Assembly (NCBI GenBank): GCA_020848745.1
Contig: JADLHM010000047.1
Coordinates: 1 to 63,758 of the forward strand
Direction of reading: 5' to 3'
From: Deltaproteobacteria bacterium
GTDB taxonomy: Bacteria; Desulfobacterota; Binatia; UTPRO1
DNA: 63,758 bases
Under the pieces are notes generated by a model. That model made no database searches and was not told the origin of the DNA. It saw only the letters and a program-made list of their open reading frames with translations. Shown here one piece after another: positions 38,812 to 47,508 of this stretch (position 1 is its first letter; each line of letters opens with the position of its first letter). A program made the position numbers and the translations under genes.

Positions 38812-39833
38812 CGACGGCTTCGGCGGCCTTCGCGGCGCTTGCGACCGACGAGCAGGTCGCGCGGCTCGCCGGGCTCGCGACCCGCGCGCTCGCGTCCTGG
38901 GATCTCGCGGCGCCGCGGGTCGAGCTCGTGAAGTACCGCGAAAACGCGGTGTTCCTCGTGACGACCGCGGACGGCGGGCGCGCGATCCTGCGCGTCCACC
39001 GGCCGCGCTACCGGAGCGACGACGACATCCGTTCCGAGCTCGCGTGGATGCGCGCGCTCGACGCCGACGGCATCCCGACGCCGGCCGCCATCGCGACGCG
39101 CACCGGCGAGTGGCTCACGACGGTCAGCGCCGCCGGCGTCCCCGAGCCGCGCCAGTGCGACCTCATGACATGGGTGCCGGGGAAGCCTCCGGGAACGCTC
39201 GAGGCCGGCGTCGCCGCGGACGCCGCCGGCCTCAGGACGCTCTATCGGACCGTCGGCGGGCTCGCCGCACGCATGCACGCGCACGCCGCCGCGTGGCCGA
39301 AGCCCGCGCGCTTCAGCCGGCCCGCATGGAACGTCGCCACCCTCGTCGGCGACGACCCGACCTTCGGCCGCTTCTGGGAGCTCGACGCCATCGGCGCCGA
39401 GGAGATGCCGATCCTCCTCGCGGCGCGCGACCGCGTCCGCGCGCGCCTCGCAGCGCGGCCGGCCGACGTGTTGATCCACGGCGACCTGGTTCCCGACAAC
39501 ATCCTCGTCGACGGCGCGACGACCCGTGTGATCGACTTCGACGACTTCGGCTGGTCGTGGATCGGCTTCGAGGTCGCGACCTCCCTCTACACCTTGCAAA
39601 TGGCGGGCGGCTTCGACGATGCCCTCGCCGGCTATCTCGAGGGCTATCGCGAGCTGCGGCCGTTCCCGGAGGCCGATCTCGAGCTGCTCCCCGATCTCCT
39701 GATGGCGCGCGGGCTCAGCTACCTCGGCTGGCCCGTCGGCCGCCCGGAAATCGAATCGACGCGGAACCTCGTTCCGATGCTCGTCTACGCGGTGACCGAC
39801 GAGGCGCGGCGCTATCTCGACGCGTCCGGGTGA
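38808..39833 (+). CDS. small-molecule kinase (APH/choline kinase fold)
   Basis: A 341-residue kinase-fold protein. The canonical ILRVHRP, then VLIHGDLVPDNILV (HGD catalytic loop with Asn) and VIDFDDFGWSWIGFEV (metal Asp) are all intact, unlike the relative at 4516. HGDLxxxN followed by IDFDD resembles homoserine, choline and hydroxylysine kinases. GTG 38808 overlaps the aminotransferase stop, so the two are coupled. It overlaps the convergent hemH end by 22 bases. Confidence 0.87.
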   Translation: MTTASAAFAALATDEQVARLAGLATRALASWDLAAPRVELVKYRENAVFLVTTADGGRAILRVHRPRYRSDDDIRSELAWMRALDADGIPTPAAIATRTGEWLTTVSAAGVPEPRQCDLMTWVPGKPPGTLEAGVAADAAGLRTLYRTVGGLAARMHAHAAAWPKPARFSRPAWNVATLVGDDPTFGRFWELDAIGAEEMPILLAARDRVRARLAARPADVLIHGDLVPDNILVDGATTRVIDFDDFGWSWIGFEVATSLYTLQMAGGFDDALAGYLEGYRELRPFPEADLELLPDLLMARGLSYLGWPVGRPEIESTRNLVPMLVYAVTDEARRYLDASG

Positions 39834-40840
39834 GCGGGCGCCGGACAGCAATCGGGGGGGCAGACGTCGGGACTCGGCGGCAGCGGACCGACGCTCCGGG
39901 GCGGCGCGCCGCGCAAGCGCTCGAGCACGAGCTCGCGGACGCAGGCGACGAAGCTCGGATGCGTGCCGACGGTGGCGGCGCGGACCATCGCGAGGCCGAG
40001 ATCGTCGCAGAAGCGCCGCGCTTCGACGTCGAGGTCGTAGAGCACCTCGACGTGGTCCGAGAGGAAGCCGATCGGAGCGATCACGATGCCGGACACGCCC
40101 GCCGCGTGGAGCGCGCGGACGTGGTCGAGCACGTCGGGCTCGAGCCAGGGAACCTGCGGCGGCCCGCTGCGGCTCTGCCAGGCGAGGTCCCAGCGGACGT
40201 GTCCGAGACGCTCGGCGACGAGCGCGGCGTTCGCGCGGAGCTCGCGCTCGTAGGCGCAGCCGTCGGCCATGGAGCGCGGCACGCTGTGCGCCGTGAAGAC
40301 GAGGCGCGCGGTGTCCCGGGCGCCGGGCGCGAGCTCCCCGCGCAGTCGTTCCCATGCCGCGCGGACGCATTCGGACGTGGCCTCGACGAAGCCCGGGTGG
40401 TTGAAGAAGCGCCGGAGCGGCTCGATCGTCGGCGCGTCGGCGACCGCCTCCCGGGCGCGCGCGATGTCCTCGAGGTACTGCCGGCATCCTGAGTAGGAGC
40501 TGTGGGCCGACGTGACGAAGGCGAGGGCGCGGCGCACGCCGGCCGCCTGCATCTCGCCGACCGCGTCGGCGAGCAGCGGGTGCCAGTTGCGGTTCCCGAA
40601 GAAGATCGGGAGGTCGATGCCGTGCGCCGCGAAGTCGGCGCGGAGCGCGGCGATGAGCGCGCGGTTCTGGTCGTTGAGCGGGCTCCGTCCGCCGAGGTGA
40701 CGATAGCGCTCGCCGACGATCGCGAGTCGCTCGCGCGGGATACCGCGGCCGCGCGTGACGTTCTCGAGGAAGGGCATCACGTCCTCGGGACGCTCGGGGC
40801 CGCCGAACGAGACGAGGAGGAGCGCGTCGTAGGCGGTCAT
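39812..40840 (-). CDS. hemH: ferrochelatase (actinobacterial/coproporphyrin type), probable [2Fe-2S] ligands
   Basis: A 342-residue chelatase inserting Fe2+ into a porphyrin. LLVSFGGPERPEDVMPFLEN at the start, TSAHSSYSGCRQYLEDI, VFTAHSVPRSM (catalytic His), AWQSRSGPPQVPWLEPDV and PIGFLSDHVEVLYDLD match the actinobacterial CpfC group. One Cys lies in SYSGC and three in the C-terminal CPPDCC, the positions used for a [2Fe-2S] cluster in Mycobacterium. It begins 10 bases after the second IDH gene. Confidence 0.94.
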   Translation of the reverse strand: MTAYDALLLVSFGGPERPEDVMPFLENVTRGRGIPRERLAIVGERYRHLGGRSPLNDQNRALIAALRADFAAHGIDLPIFFGNRNWHPLLADAVGEMQAAGVRRALAFVTSAHSSYSGCRQYLEDIARAREAVADAPTIEPLRRFFNHPGFVEATSECVRAAWERLRGELAPGARDTARLVFTAHSVPRSMADGCAYERELRANAALVAERLGHVRWDLAWQSRSGPPQVPWLEPDVLDHVRALHAAGVSGIVIAPIGFLSDHVEVLYDLDVEARRFCDDLGLAMVRAATVGTHPSFVACVRELVLERLRGAPPRSVGPLPPSPDVCPPDCCPAPAHPDASR

Positions 40841-40850
40841 CGCGGTCGTT

Positions 40851-41855
40851 TCAGAGGCGCGCGACGATGGCGTCGGCCATCGCGATCGTGCCCGCCGTTC
40901 CGCCGAGGTCGCGCGTCACCCGGGTGCCCTCGCGGAGCACCGCCGCCGTCGCGGCGGTGATGCGATCGGCATGCGCGCCGAGCCCGAGGTGGCGCAGCAT
41001 GGCGAGCGCCGACACCAGCAGCATCATCGGATTCGCGCCGTCGCGCGCCGCGAGCTCGGGCTCGTCCTCGTAGATCGCCTCGAAGACGGCGAGGTCGTCG
41101 CCGAAGCTCGCGCTCGGCACCACGCCGAGCCCGCCCGCGAGCCCGGCGCAGAGGTCCGACACGAGGTCGCCGTAGAAGTTCTGCATCACCATCACGTCGA
41201 ACTGGTAGGGGTTCATGACGAGCTGCATGCAGGTGTTGTCGACGATCAGCTCCTGGAGGGCGATCGCGGGATGGTCCTTCGCGACGGCGCGGCAGCAGTC
41301 GAGGAAGAGGCCGTCCGAGCGTTTCATGATGTTGGCCTTGTGGACGGCCGTCACCTTCTTCCGGCCGGCGGCCGCCGCGTGCGCGAACGCGAAACGCGCG
41401 ATCCGCGTGCACGCCTGCGCGGTCGTGACCTTGATGCTTTCGACGACGCCGGGCACCACCCGGTGCTCGATGCCGGCGTACTCGCCCTCGGTGCTCTCGC
41501 GGACGACGATGAGGTCGAGGTCGGGATACCGCGAGGCGCGGCCGGGGAAGCTCTTCACCGAGCGCACGTTGGCGTAGAGGTCGAGCATCTTGCGGAGCGC
41601 GACGTTCGGGTTCTCCTGCGTCTCGCCGAGCCTGGCGGCGAGGTGGCCCTTCAAGGCGACGCGCGTCCGCAACACTGAACCGACGAGCTCGGCCGGGATC
41701 GCCGCGCCCTGCCGGCGGAGCGCCTCGTCGCCGGCCGCGACGCGCTCCCACGCGACCGGCACGGCGGCGGCCGCGAAGATCCGCGCGACGGCGTCGGCGA
41801 GCGCCGGGCCGGCGCCGTCGCCGGGGATGAGCGTCACCGTGCGCTCGGCGCTCAC
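40851..41855 (-). CDS. isocitrate dehydrogenase-like subunit lacking the cofactor loop (regulatory?)
   Basis: A 334-residue beta-decarboxylating dehydrogenase. It keeps the catalytic Tyr (TEGEYAGIEH), Lys (VTAVHKANIMKRSDGLF) and Asp (NFYGDLVSDLCAG). The substrate-loop Ser is replaced (ENPNVALRKMLDLYANV), and the NAD-binding HGSAPDIAG motif is reduced to AIYEDEPELAARDGANP. Yeast Idh1, the regulatory AMP/citrate-binding subunit, shows similar losses. The GTG start overlaps the stop of the intact copy upstream. I infer a regulatory partner; an inactive or substrate-shifted paralogue is the alternative. Confidence 0.75.
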   Translation of the reverse strand: MSAERTVTLIPGDGAGPALADAVARIFAAAAVPVAWERVAAGDEALRRQGAAIPAELVGSVLRTRVALKGHLAARLGETQENPNVALRKMLDLYANVRSVKSFPGRASRYPDLDLIVVRESTEGEYAGIEHRVVPGVVESIKVTTAQACTRIARFAFAHAAAAGRKKVTAVHKANIMKRSDGLFLDCCRAVAKDHPAIALQELIVDNTCMQLVMNPYQFDVMVMQNFYGDLVSDLCAGLAGGLGVVPSASFGDDLAVFEAIYEDEPELAARDGANPMMLLVSALAMLRHLGLGAHADRITAATAAVLREGTRVTRDLGGTAGTIAMADAIVARL

Positions 41856-42865
41856 GTCGTCGCTTCCCGCAGCGCGGCGACGATCGCGTCGCGGACGTCG
41901 GTCGTCCCCGCGCGCCCGCCGAGGTCGCGCGTCCGGACGCGGCCCGCGGCGAGCACGGAGCTCGTCGCGTCGACGACGCGCCGCGCGGCCGCGTGCTCGC
42001 CGAGGTGCTGCAGCATGAGGGCGCCGGAGAGGATCAGCGCCAGCGGGTTCGCGAGGTTCTTGCCGGCGATGTCGGGCGCGCTCCCGTGCACCGCCTCGAA
42101 GACCGCCGCGTGCGTGCCGACGTTCGCCCCCGGCACGACGCCGAGTCCGCCGACCAGTCCGGAGCACAGGTCCGATACGATGTCGCCGTAGAGGTTCTCG
42201 AGCAGGACGACGTCGAAGCGGGTCGGATCGAGGACGAGCTGCATGCAGAGGGTGTCGACCGCGATCTCCTCGTAGCCGACGTCGGGGTGGCGCGCCGCGA
42301 CCACGCGGCAGCAGTCGAGGAAGAGCCCGTCCGTCATCTTCATGATCGAGGCCTTGTGCGCGGCGGTGACTTTGCGCCGGCCGTCGCGGCGCGCGAGCAT
42401 GAAGGCGTACTCCGCGATCCGGAGGCACGCTTGCTCGGTGAAGACCTTGAGGGTCTCGATCACCCCCGGCACGACCTCGTGCTCGAGCCCGGCGTAGAGG
42501 CCCTCGGTGTTCTCGCGGATGATGACGAGATCGACCCGCTCGTGGCGGGTCGGGACGCCCGGCAGCGTGCGCACCGGCCGTACGCTCGCGTAGAGGTCGA
42601 GCGCCTTTCTGAGGCGCACGTTCACGCTCTGGAAGCCGCCGCCGATCGGTGTCGTCACGGGGCCTTTCAGCGCCGTCCCGGTCTCGCGGATCGCGGCGAA
42701 GACCGACTCGGGGAGCGGATCGCCCTCGTGCTCGATCGCCGGCAGCCCGGCGGCGCGCTCCGTCCACTCGATCCGGACACCCGTTGCGTCGATCACGGCG
42801 CGCGCCGCGTCCGCTACCTCCGGCCCGATGCCGTCTCCCGGAAGGAGCGTGACGCGATGACCCAT
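41852..42865 (-). CDS. NAD-dependent isocitrate dehydrogenase-like, catalytic copy
   Basis: A 337-residue enzyme of the IDH/IPMDH family. The substrate loop GGFQSVNVRLRKALDLYASV carries the Ser-x-Asn and arginines typical of isocitrate. Catalytic Tyr (TEGLYAGLEH), Lys (AAHKASIMKMTDGLF) and Asp (LYGDIVSDLCSG) are present. The cofactor loop AVHGSAPDIAGKNLANP with Asp-Ile predicts NAD rather than NADP. Tandem with a second, degenerate copy and then hemH. Isopropylmalate or homoisocitrate use is less likely from the substrate loop. Confidence 0.85.
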   Translation of the reverse strand: MGHRVTLLPGDGIGPEVADAARAVIDATGVRIEWTERAAGLPAIEHEGDPLPESVFAAIRETGTALKGPVTTPIGGGFQSVNVRLRKALDLYASVRPVRTLPGVPTRHERVDLVIIRENTEGLYAGLEHEVVPGVIETLKVFTEQACLRIAEYAFMLARRDGRRKVTAAHKASIMKMTDGLFLDCCRVVAARHPDVGYEEIAVDTLCMQLVLDPTRFDVVLLENLYGDIVSDLCSGLVGGLGVVPGANVGTHAAVFEAVHGSAPDIAGKNLANPLALILSGALMLQHLGEHAAARRVVDATSSVLAAGRVRTRDLGGRAGTTDVRDAIVAALREATT

Positions 42866-43022
42866 GTCGCGGGCACCTTAGCGCGCTCGGCCGGTGCGCG
42901 CACGCCGCGCGCGGCGGACGGATCAGGGAGTGGGAAGGTGCCGCCGTCGGGTCAACGAGAAGGACGTCGTTCCAGAGTACCGAGACCGCCGCCACCGGCC
43001 ATCGTTTGATTGTTCCCCAGGG
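42866..43022. other. intergenic region with an extra copy of the neighbouring gene end
   Basis: No gene is seen. The main content is the first copy of a 36-base direct repeat (42949-42984) matching the end of the membrane-protein gene (43020-43055), as if the last codons and stop had been duplicated with a 71-base period. Confidence 0.6.
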
Positions 43023-43055
43023 TCAACGAGAAGGACGTCGTTCCAGAGTACCGAG
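42949..43055 (+). repeat. 36-base direct repeat, 71-base period
   Basis: Identical 36-base copies at 42949-42984 and 43020-43055, both beginning GGGTCAACGAGAAGG and ending CAGAGTACCGAG. The second copy contains the stop codon and last codons of the 43023-45026 gene; the first lies downstream of it. The two copies are perfect by eye, which suggests a recent duplication or selection. Confidence 0.9.
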
Positions 43056-45026
43056 GGGCTGATCGGGAGCCCGCGGATCGACGAGCACCAGTCGGGCGGC
43101 CGCGAGCGCGTCCTCCGGGAGCGTGACGGTCCGCGTGACGGCGTCGCCCGGGACGAGGGCGGCCGGCCGCAGGACCCGGGCGGACACTTCGCCCCGCGGA
43201 TCGTCCGACGGCCCGTACCAGCGGATCACGAGGGGCGTCGGCTCGATCGGGTCCGGATGGCGGTAGGTGACGAGCCCCCGGTTCTCGAAGGTCACGGCGA
43301 GCCGGCCCGGATCCGCCGGATCGAGCGCGAGACGGACCGCGAGGGCCGCCGGGTCGCTCGTGGTCGGGGCCGACGGCGGGAGGGCGTAGAGCATCTCGGT
43401 GCCGGCCCGGGCGAGCTCGACGAGGTGCGCCGCGCTCGCCACGGACGGCAGGAGCCCCGTCGCGGTCGGGATCGCGAGGTGGACGACGACGCTCCCGAGC
43501 CCGAGGGCGGCCAGGGCTCCAGCGGCGCGGGCGTCGCCGGGGACCCGCGCTGCGTAGTGGGCGACGTCGTCCTGGAGCGGGGTCAGGAAGGAGTTGTAGC
43601 AGGCGGCGACCCGATGGCCGTGATACGCGCCCGCGAGGACGAAATCGCCCATGCGGAAGAACCGGCCGCGCCCGAGCTCGTACGGGACGTCGAGGACGGC
43701 TCCGGGCGGGATGCGCTCGTAGGCCGCGAGTACCACGTCCGGCGGGCGGACGACGTAGGCCTGCAGCGTGACCGTGCGTCCGAACGCGCGCCGCGCGATG
43801 CCCGGAACGAACACCTCCGCGAGCGCCGCCGCGACCAGGACGAGCGCGATGGCGGCGCGTGCGCCCGCGCCGCGTCCGCGCCCGAGCGCCGCGACGCCGA
43901 GGCCCGCGAGCGCGCTCGCGACGAGGTACCACCCGGTCACGACCGCGCCACCGCGGCGTACGGCATCGAAGCCCGGCACGATGCCGCCGAGGAGGCCGAA
44001 GAGCGAAGGGATCGCGAGGTCGATTCCCGGCACGCGCAGCCCCGCGCTGGCGCCCCAGGCCACGACGAGACCGGCGACGAGGAGCGCGGCCCGCGGGGGC
44101 GCTGCGTCCGCGGGATCCCGCCGCCGGGCGCGCGCGAGGAGCGCCGTCGCCGCCAGCACGAGGACGACGGTGCCGGCGTACGCGCCGCCGCCCGGCGCGA
44201 AGTCGCCGGCCGTGTAGAGAAGCTGGTGGCGCCCAGCGAGCGAGCCCCACGTCTCCTTGAACGTGAGATACGGACCGAGCACGAGCGCGACGGCTCCGAC
44301 GTTCGCGAGTCCGGCGGCGGCGAGCTTCGGGAGGACGGCGCGCCAGGCGTCGCGGCGGCGCCACAGGCCCGCGACGCTCACCGCCGCGACCACGATCGCG
44401 TGCGGCACGAGCGGGTAGATGCTTTCGAGGCTCTGCAGCGAGCTGCAGAGCGCGACCGCGGCCGCCGCCGGCCAGGCCGGCCGGCGGAAGAAGCGATGCA
44501 GGGAGAGCAGCGTCAGGACGGTCCAGTGATTCGCCACCGCCGACAGGTGCACGAGGTCGCCGAGGCGTGCCGGGTGGATCGCGAAGATCGTCCCGGCGAC
44601 GAGCGCCGCGGCCGCGCTGCCGGTGTAGCCGCGCACCAGGAGATGCATGGCGAAGCCGGCGAGCGCGACCGAGAGCACCGTGACCGCGTTGTAGGTGAGG
44701 ACGGGGTCGCCGCTCAGGGCGTACGGCAGGAGGCCGAGGAGCCCCTGGCCGAGCTCGTGCTGACCGAGCATGAGCGCGTGCCGGAGGGGATGGCACTGCG
44801 GCCCGTCGAGGAGCGTCGACGGGGCGTGGAAGAGGGCGCGCGCGTGCGCCGTCACGACCGCGACCACGAGCTTCTGGTCCGCCATCGTGATGCCGCGCCA
44901 CGCAGGCGGCACGTCGGCCGGGATCGCCGCGAGCCGCGCCGGCGCCGGCAGCACGGCGCGCAAGGCGAAGAGCGCGAGCGCGACGTAGAAGCCGGCTGCG
45001 AGGATCGTGCGCGCGCGCGTCGTCAT
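43023..45026 (-). CDS. multi-pass membrane protein, GT-C glycosyltransferase-like
   Basis: A 667-residue integral membrane protein with about 11-12 helices in the first 420 residues and a soluble C-terminal part of about 240 residues. GTIFAIHPARLGDLVHLSAV and PYLTFKETWGSL are reminiscent of YfhO/GT-C enzymes, and the first loop has acidic residues. No lipid-sugar motif is certain. The C-terminal domain resembles those of membrane glycosyltransferases that follow the helices. It is divergent from the sulfatase-fold lipoprotein, 98 bases away. Confidence 0.65.
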   Translation of the reverse strand: MTTRARTILAAGFYVALALFALRAVLPAPARLAAIPADVPPAWRGITMADQKLVVAVVTAHARALFHAPSTLLDGPQCHPLRHALMLGQHELGQGLLGLLPYALSGDPVLTYNAVTVLSVALAGFAMHLLVRGYTGSAAAALVAGTIFAIHPARLGDLVHLSAVANHWTVLTLLSLHRFFRRPAWPAAAAVALCSSLQSLESIYPLVPHAIVVAAVSVAGLWRRRDAWRAVLPKLAAAGLANVGAVALVLGPYLTFKETWGSLAGRHQLLYTAGDFAPGGGAYAGTVVLVLAATALLARARRRDPADAAPPRAALLVAGLVVAWGASAGLRVPGIDLAIPSLFGLLGGIVPGFDAVRRGGAVVTGWYLVASALAGLGVAALGRGRGAGARAAIALVLVAAALAEVFVPGIARRAFGRTVTLQAYVVRPPDVVLAAYERIPPGAVLDVPYELGRGRFFRMGDFVLAGAYHGHRVAACYNSFLTPLQDDVAHYAARVPGDARAAGALAALGLGSVVVHLAIPTATGLLPSVASAAHLVELARAGTEMLYALPPSAPTTSDPAALAVRLALDPADPGRLAVTFENRGLVTYRHPDPIEPTPLVIRWYGPSDDPRGEVSARVLRPAALVPGDAVTRTVTLPEDALAAARLVLVDPRAPDQPLGTLERRPSR

Positions 45027-45124
45027 GCGTCGGGATGTGAGACAGAGCGCAGCCGCGTGACCGCGTCAACGGCCGATCGGCCGATCGGATTGACGCGCGC
45101 CGCTCGACTCCGTAAGAGCCCGTC

Positions 45125-46558
45125 GTGCGGCGACGAGACTCGTTCCGGCTCCGAACATCGTCGGGCCGCCGCACCATGCTCCTCGGAGTCGTGGTGGCCG
45201 CGGGGCTCGCAGTGCTCGGGTGCGCGCCCGGCCCTGCCGCGCTCCCCGACATCGTCCTCGTAGTGATCGATACGCTGCGGGCCGATCACCTGGGATCGTA
45301 CGGCCATGGGCGGGCGCAGACCCCGCGCCTCGACGATTTTGCCGCGCGCGGAACGCGTTTCAGCATGGCGCGCGCGACCAGCTCGTGGACGCTGCCGAGC
45401 ACCGCGAGCATCCTGAGCGGTCGCTATCCCGCCGAGCACGGAGCCGAGCGCATGACGCTCATGATCGGCGAGAAGCAACTGATGATGGCCGAAATGCTTG
45501 CCGCCGGCGGATACGACACCGCGGGGTTCTCTGCCAACGCGGCGGTGGTGACGCCGGAATCAGGATTCGCCCAGGGGTTCGGCCGCTTCGACGTGCTCGA
45601 GCGCCGCGGGGAGCAGAGCGGCCCCGATCCGGTTTGGCCGAGCAGCGCGCAGAAGCCGGCACAGCCCGATGCGACCGCGGACGTCGTGACCGATGCCGCT
45701 CTCGCCTGGGTCTCGTCACGTGCGGCGGCGAGCCATCCGTACTTCCTGTACGTGCACTACTTCGATCCGCACGCGAGCTATTCGCCTCCACGAGCCTACG
45801 CCGAAAAGTTCGGGGTCCGGTCCGACGATCCGCTGCGTGGACCGGGGCAGGCCCTGGTGATGCTGAAGAAGACGCTGACCGATCAGGAGCTCGCGACGTT
45901 GCGTGCGCTCTACGATGCCGAGATCGCGTTCATGGACCACGAGGTCGGACGTCTCCTCGACGGTCTCGGGTTCGGCCGGAGGCGCGACGTGGTCGTCGTG
46001 ATCACCGCCGATCACGGCGAGGAGTTCGGAGACCACGGCCGCATGCAACACACGAAGACCCTCTACGAGGAGGTCTTGCGCGTACCACTCCTGATCGGCG
46101 GCGGCGATTTTTCGAGTGGGCAGGTCGTGGCCGCGCCGGTGTCGCTGGTCCGCATCTTTCCGACCATCGCGGAGCTGGCGCGGGTCGCGCCGCCATCCGG
46201 GCTGCCGGGACGCTCGCTGCTCCCGGTGCTGCGGGGAGCCGCGCCCGCGCCCGAGCCGGAGACGGTGTTCGCCGATCTCCCGTCCGGGGCGGTTCATCGC
46301 GCCGCCGTCGTCGACGGCTCCTGGAAGCTCGTGCTCGACCATGGATTCGCTCCGGTGCTCTACGATCTCGCGGCCGACGCGGGCGAGACCACGCAGCGGA
46401 ATCAGAGCCAAGGCGCGCGTGCCACCGCGCTGCAGAAGGCCATCGGCGAGCACAATAAGATCTGCTACCGCGCGCGCGCCGCCGCGCCGCCGGTGCCGAT
46501 CACCGTCGAGCCCGATCGGCGCGAGCGTCTCCGGCAGCTCGGATACGTCGTGGATTGA
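45125..46558 (+). CDS. sulfatase-fold lipoprotein with Thr at the nucleophile position
   Basis: A 477-residue alkaline-phosphatase-superfamily protein. After an Arg-rich start comes VVVAAGLAVLGC (lipobox), then the metal-binding VVIDTLRADHLGSYG, RATSSWTLPSTASILSGRYP, and VVITADHGEEFGDHGR with further metal ligands. In true sulfatases the nucleophile lies in C/S-x-P-S-R and is oxidised to formylglycine; here the equivalent reads TLPST, so a Thr would act directly, as in phospho-transferring members. GTG 45125 keeps the positive charges before the signal; ATG 45176 is the alternative. Confidence 0.82.
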   Translation: MRRRDSFRLRTSSGRRTMLLGVVVAAGLAVLGCAPGPAALPDIVLVVIDTLRADHLGSYGHGRAQTPRLDDFAARGTRFSMARATSSWTLPSTASILSGRYPAEHGAERMTLMIGEKQLMMAEMLAAGGYDTAGFSANAAVVTPESGFAQGFGRFDVLERRGEQSGPDPVWPSSAQKPAQPDATADVVTDAALAWVSSRAAASHPYFLYVHYFDPHASYSPPRAYAEKFGVRSDDPLRGPGQALVMLKKTLTDQELATLRALYDAEIAFMDHEVGRLLDGLGFGRRRDVVVVITADHGEEFGDHGRMQHTKTLYEEVLRVPLLIGGGDFSSGQVVAAPVSLVRIFPTIAELARVAPPSGLPGRSLLPVLRGAAPAPEPETVFADLPSGAVHRAAVVDGSWKLVLDHGFAPVLYDLAADAGETTQRNQSQGARATALQKAIGEHNKICYRARAAAPPVPITVEPDRRERLRQLGYVVD

Positions 46559-46574
46559 AGCTCCTCGCGGTCGC

Positions 46575-47489
46575 CTACTTCTCGAGCTCTTCGCGGATCG
46601 AGTAGATCTTCTGCCGCGCCTCGGCGACGTAGACGTCGAGGTTCCGCCGGTGGTTCGCCGTGAGGCCGGCGTCGCCGCCGTCGAGCACGATGAACGGCTT
46701 CAGAAGCGCGGCGCGCTCGAGGGACGAGGCGACCTCCTCGACGAGCGGCGGCAGGGCGTCGCGGTCCGCGAACGAGCGGTCGTACTCGCGCTGGATCGCG
46801 CGCAGGCAGGCCGCCATCACGTGGGCGTAGCCCTGCGCGTGGTAGAACATGTCGTCGCTCTCCCACGGCCGGACGCGGTGGCCGTCGATCTCGGTGCGGT
46901 AGAGGCTGGCGTGCGCGTCGCCGAGCATGTCGCTCCACGCCTGGAAGAGCCGCAGCAGATCCATGTGGCGGAGCGTGAGCGGCTTCGACGTCTGGAGCTC
47001 GGGCTTCAAGCCGCGCACGTAGTCCTCCAGGTACCGGACGCCGAGCGCGTAGCGTCCCTCGGCGGTCGGGTAGAAGAACCGCCATTCGTCGTAGCGGAAG
47101 GCGTTGTCCGCCTTGTCGAGGTTCGCGTCGAAGGGGTCGCTCGAGATCTTGGTGAGATGCTCCTTCACCACCTGGGTGGTCCGGCGGACGGCCTTCAGGA
47201 TGCCGAGCTGGCGGTTGGCATTGTTGTCGGCCAGGACGCGCGGACCCCAGAGAAAGAAGTCGTTCGGGCGCCAGCCGGTGCCGGAGAGCTCGTGGCGCAT
47301 GATCGCGGCGAGCGTCGTCGCGAGGAGCGTCCCCGGCGGCGGGGTCTCGCCGGGCGGCGTGAGCGCGTCGAGGTCGAGCGGCAGGCGGTCGTGGCGGATC
47401 TGGCCGAAGTGCAGGACGCCGACGCCCGCGAGCCAGAGCAGCGCCAAGAGCGCGAAGCGGTTGAACACGAGGCGGCCGAGCCAGGTCAT
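46575..47489 (-). CDS. DUF2333 family membrane-anchored protein
   Basis: A 304-residue protein with one N-terminal helix (RFALLALLWLAGVGVLHFG). WRPNDFFLWGPRVLADNNANRQLG is the hallmark of DUF2333, and YDEWRFFYPTAEGRYALGV follows. Function unknown. ATG 47489 is used. It is the last of three same-strand genes with the NorD-like and NorQ-like genes (19-base gap), which makes a shared role plausible. Confidence 0.82.
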   Translation of the reverse strand: MTWLGRLVFNRFALLALLWLAGVGVLHFGQIRHDRLPLDLDALTPPGETPPPGTLLATTLAAIMRHELSGTGWRPNDFFLWGPRVLADNNANRQLGILKAVRRTTQVVKEHLTKISSDPFDANLDKADNAFRYDEWRFFYPTAEGRYALGVRYLEDYVRGLKPELQTSKPLTLRHMDLLRLFQAWSDMLGDAHASLYRTEIDGHRVRPWESDDMFYHAQGYAHVMAACLRAIQREYDRSFADRDALPPLVEEVASSLERAALLKPFIVLDGGDAGLTANHRRNLDVYVAEARQKIYSIREELEK

Positions 47490-47508
47490 GCGTCCTCCGG
47501 TGCGGCGC

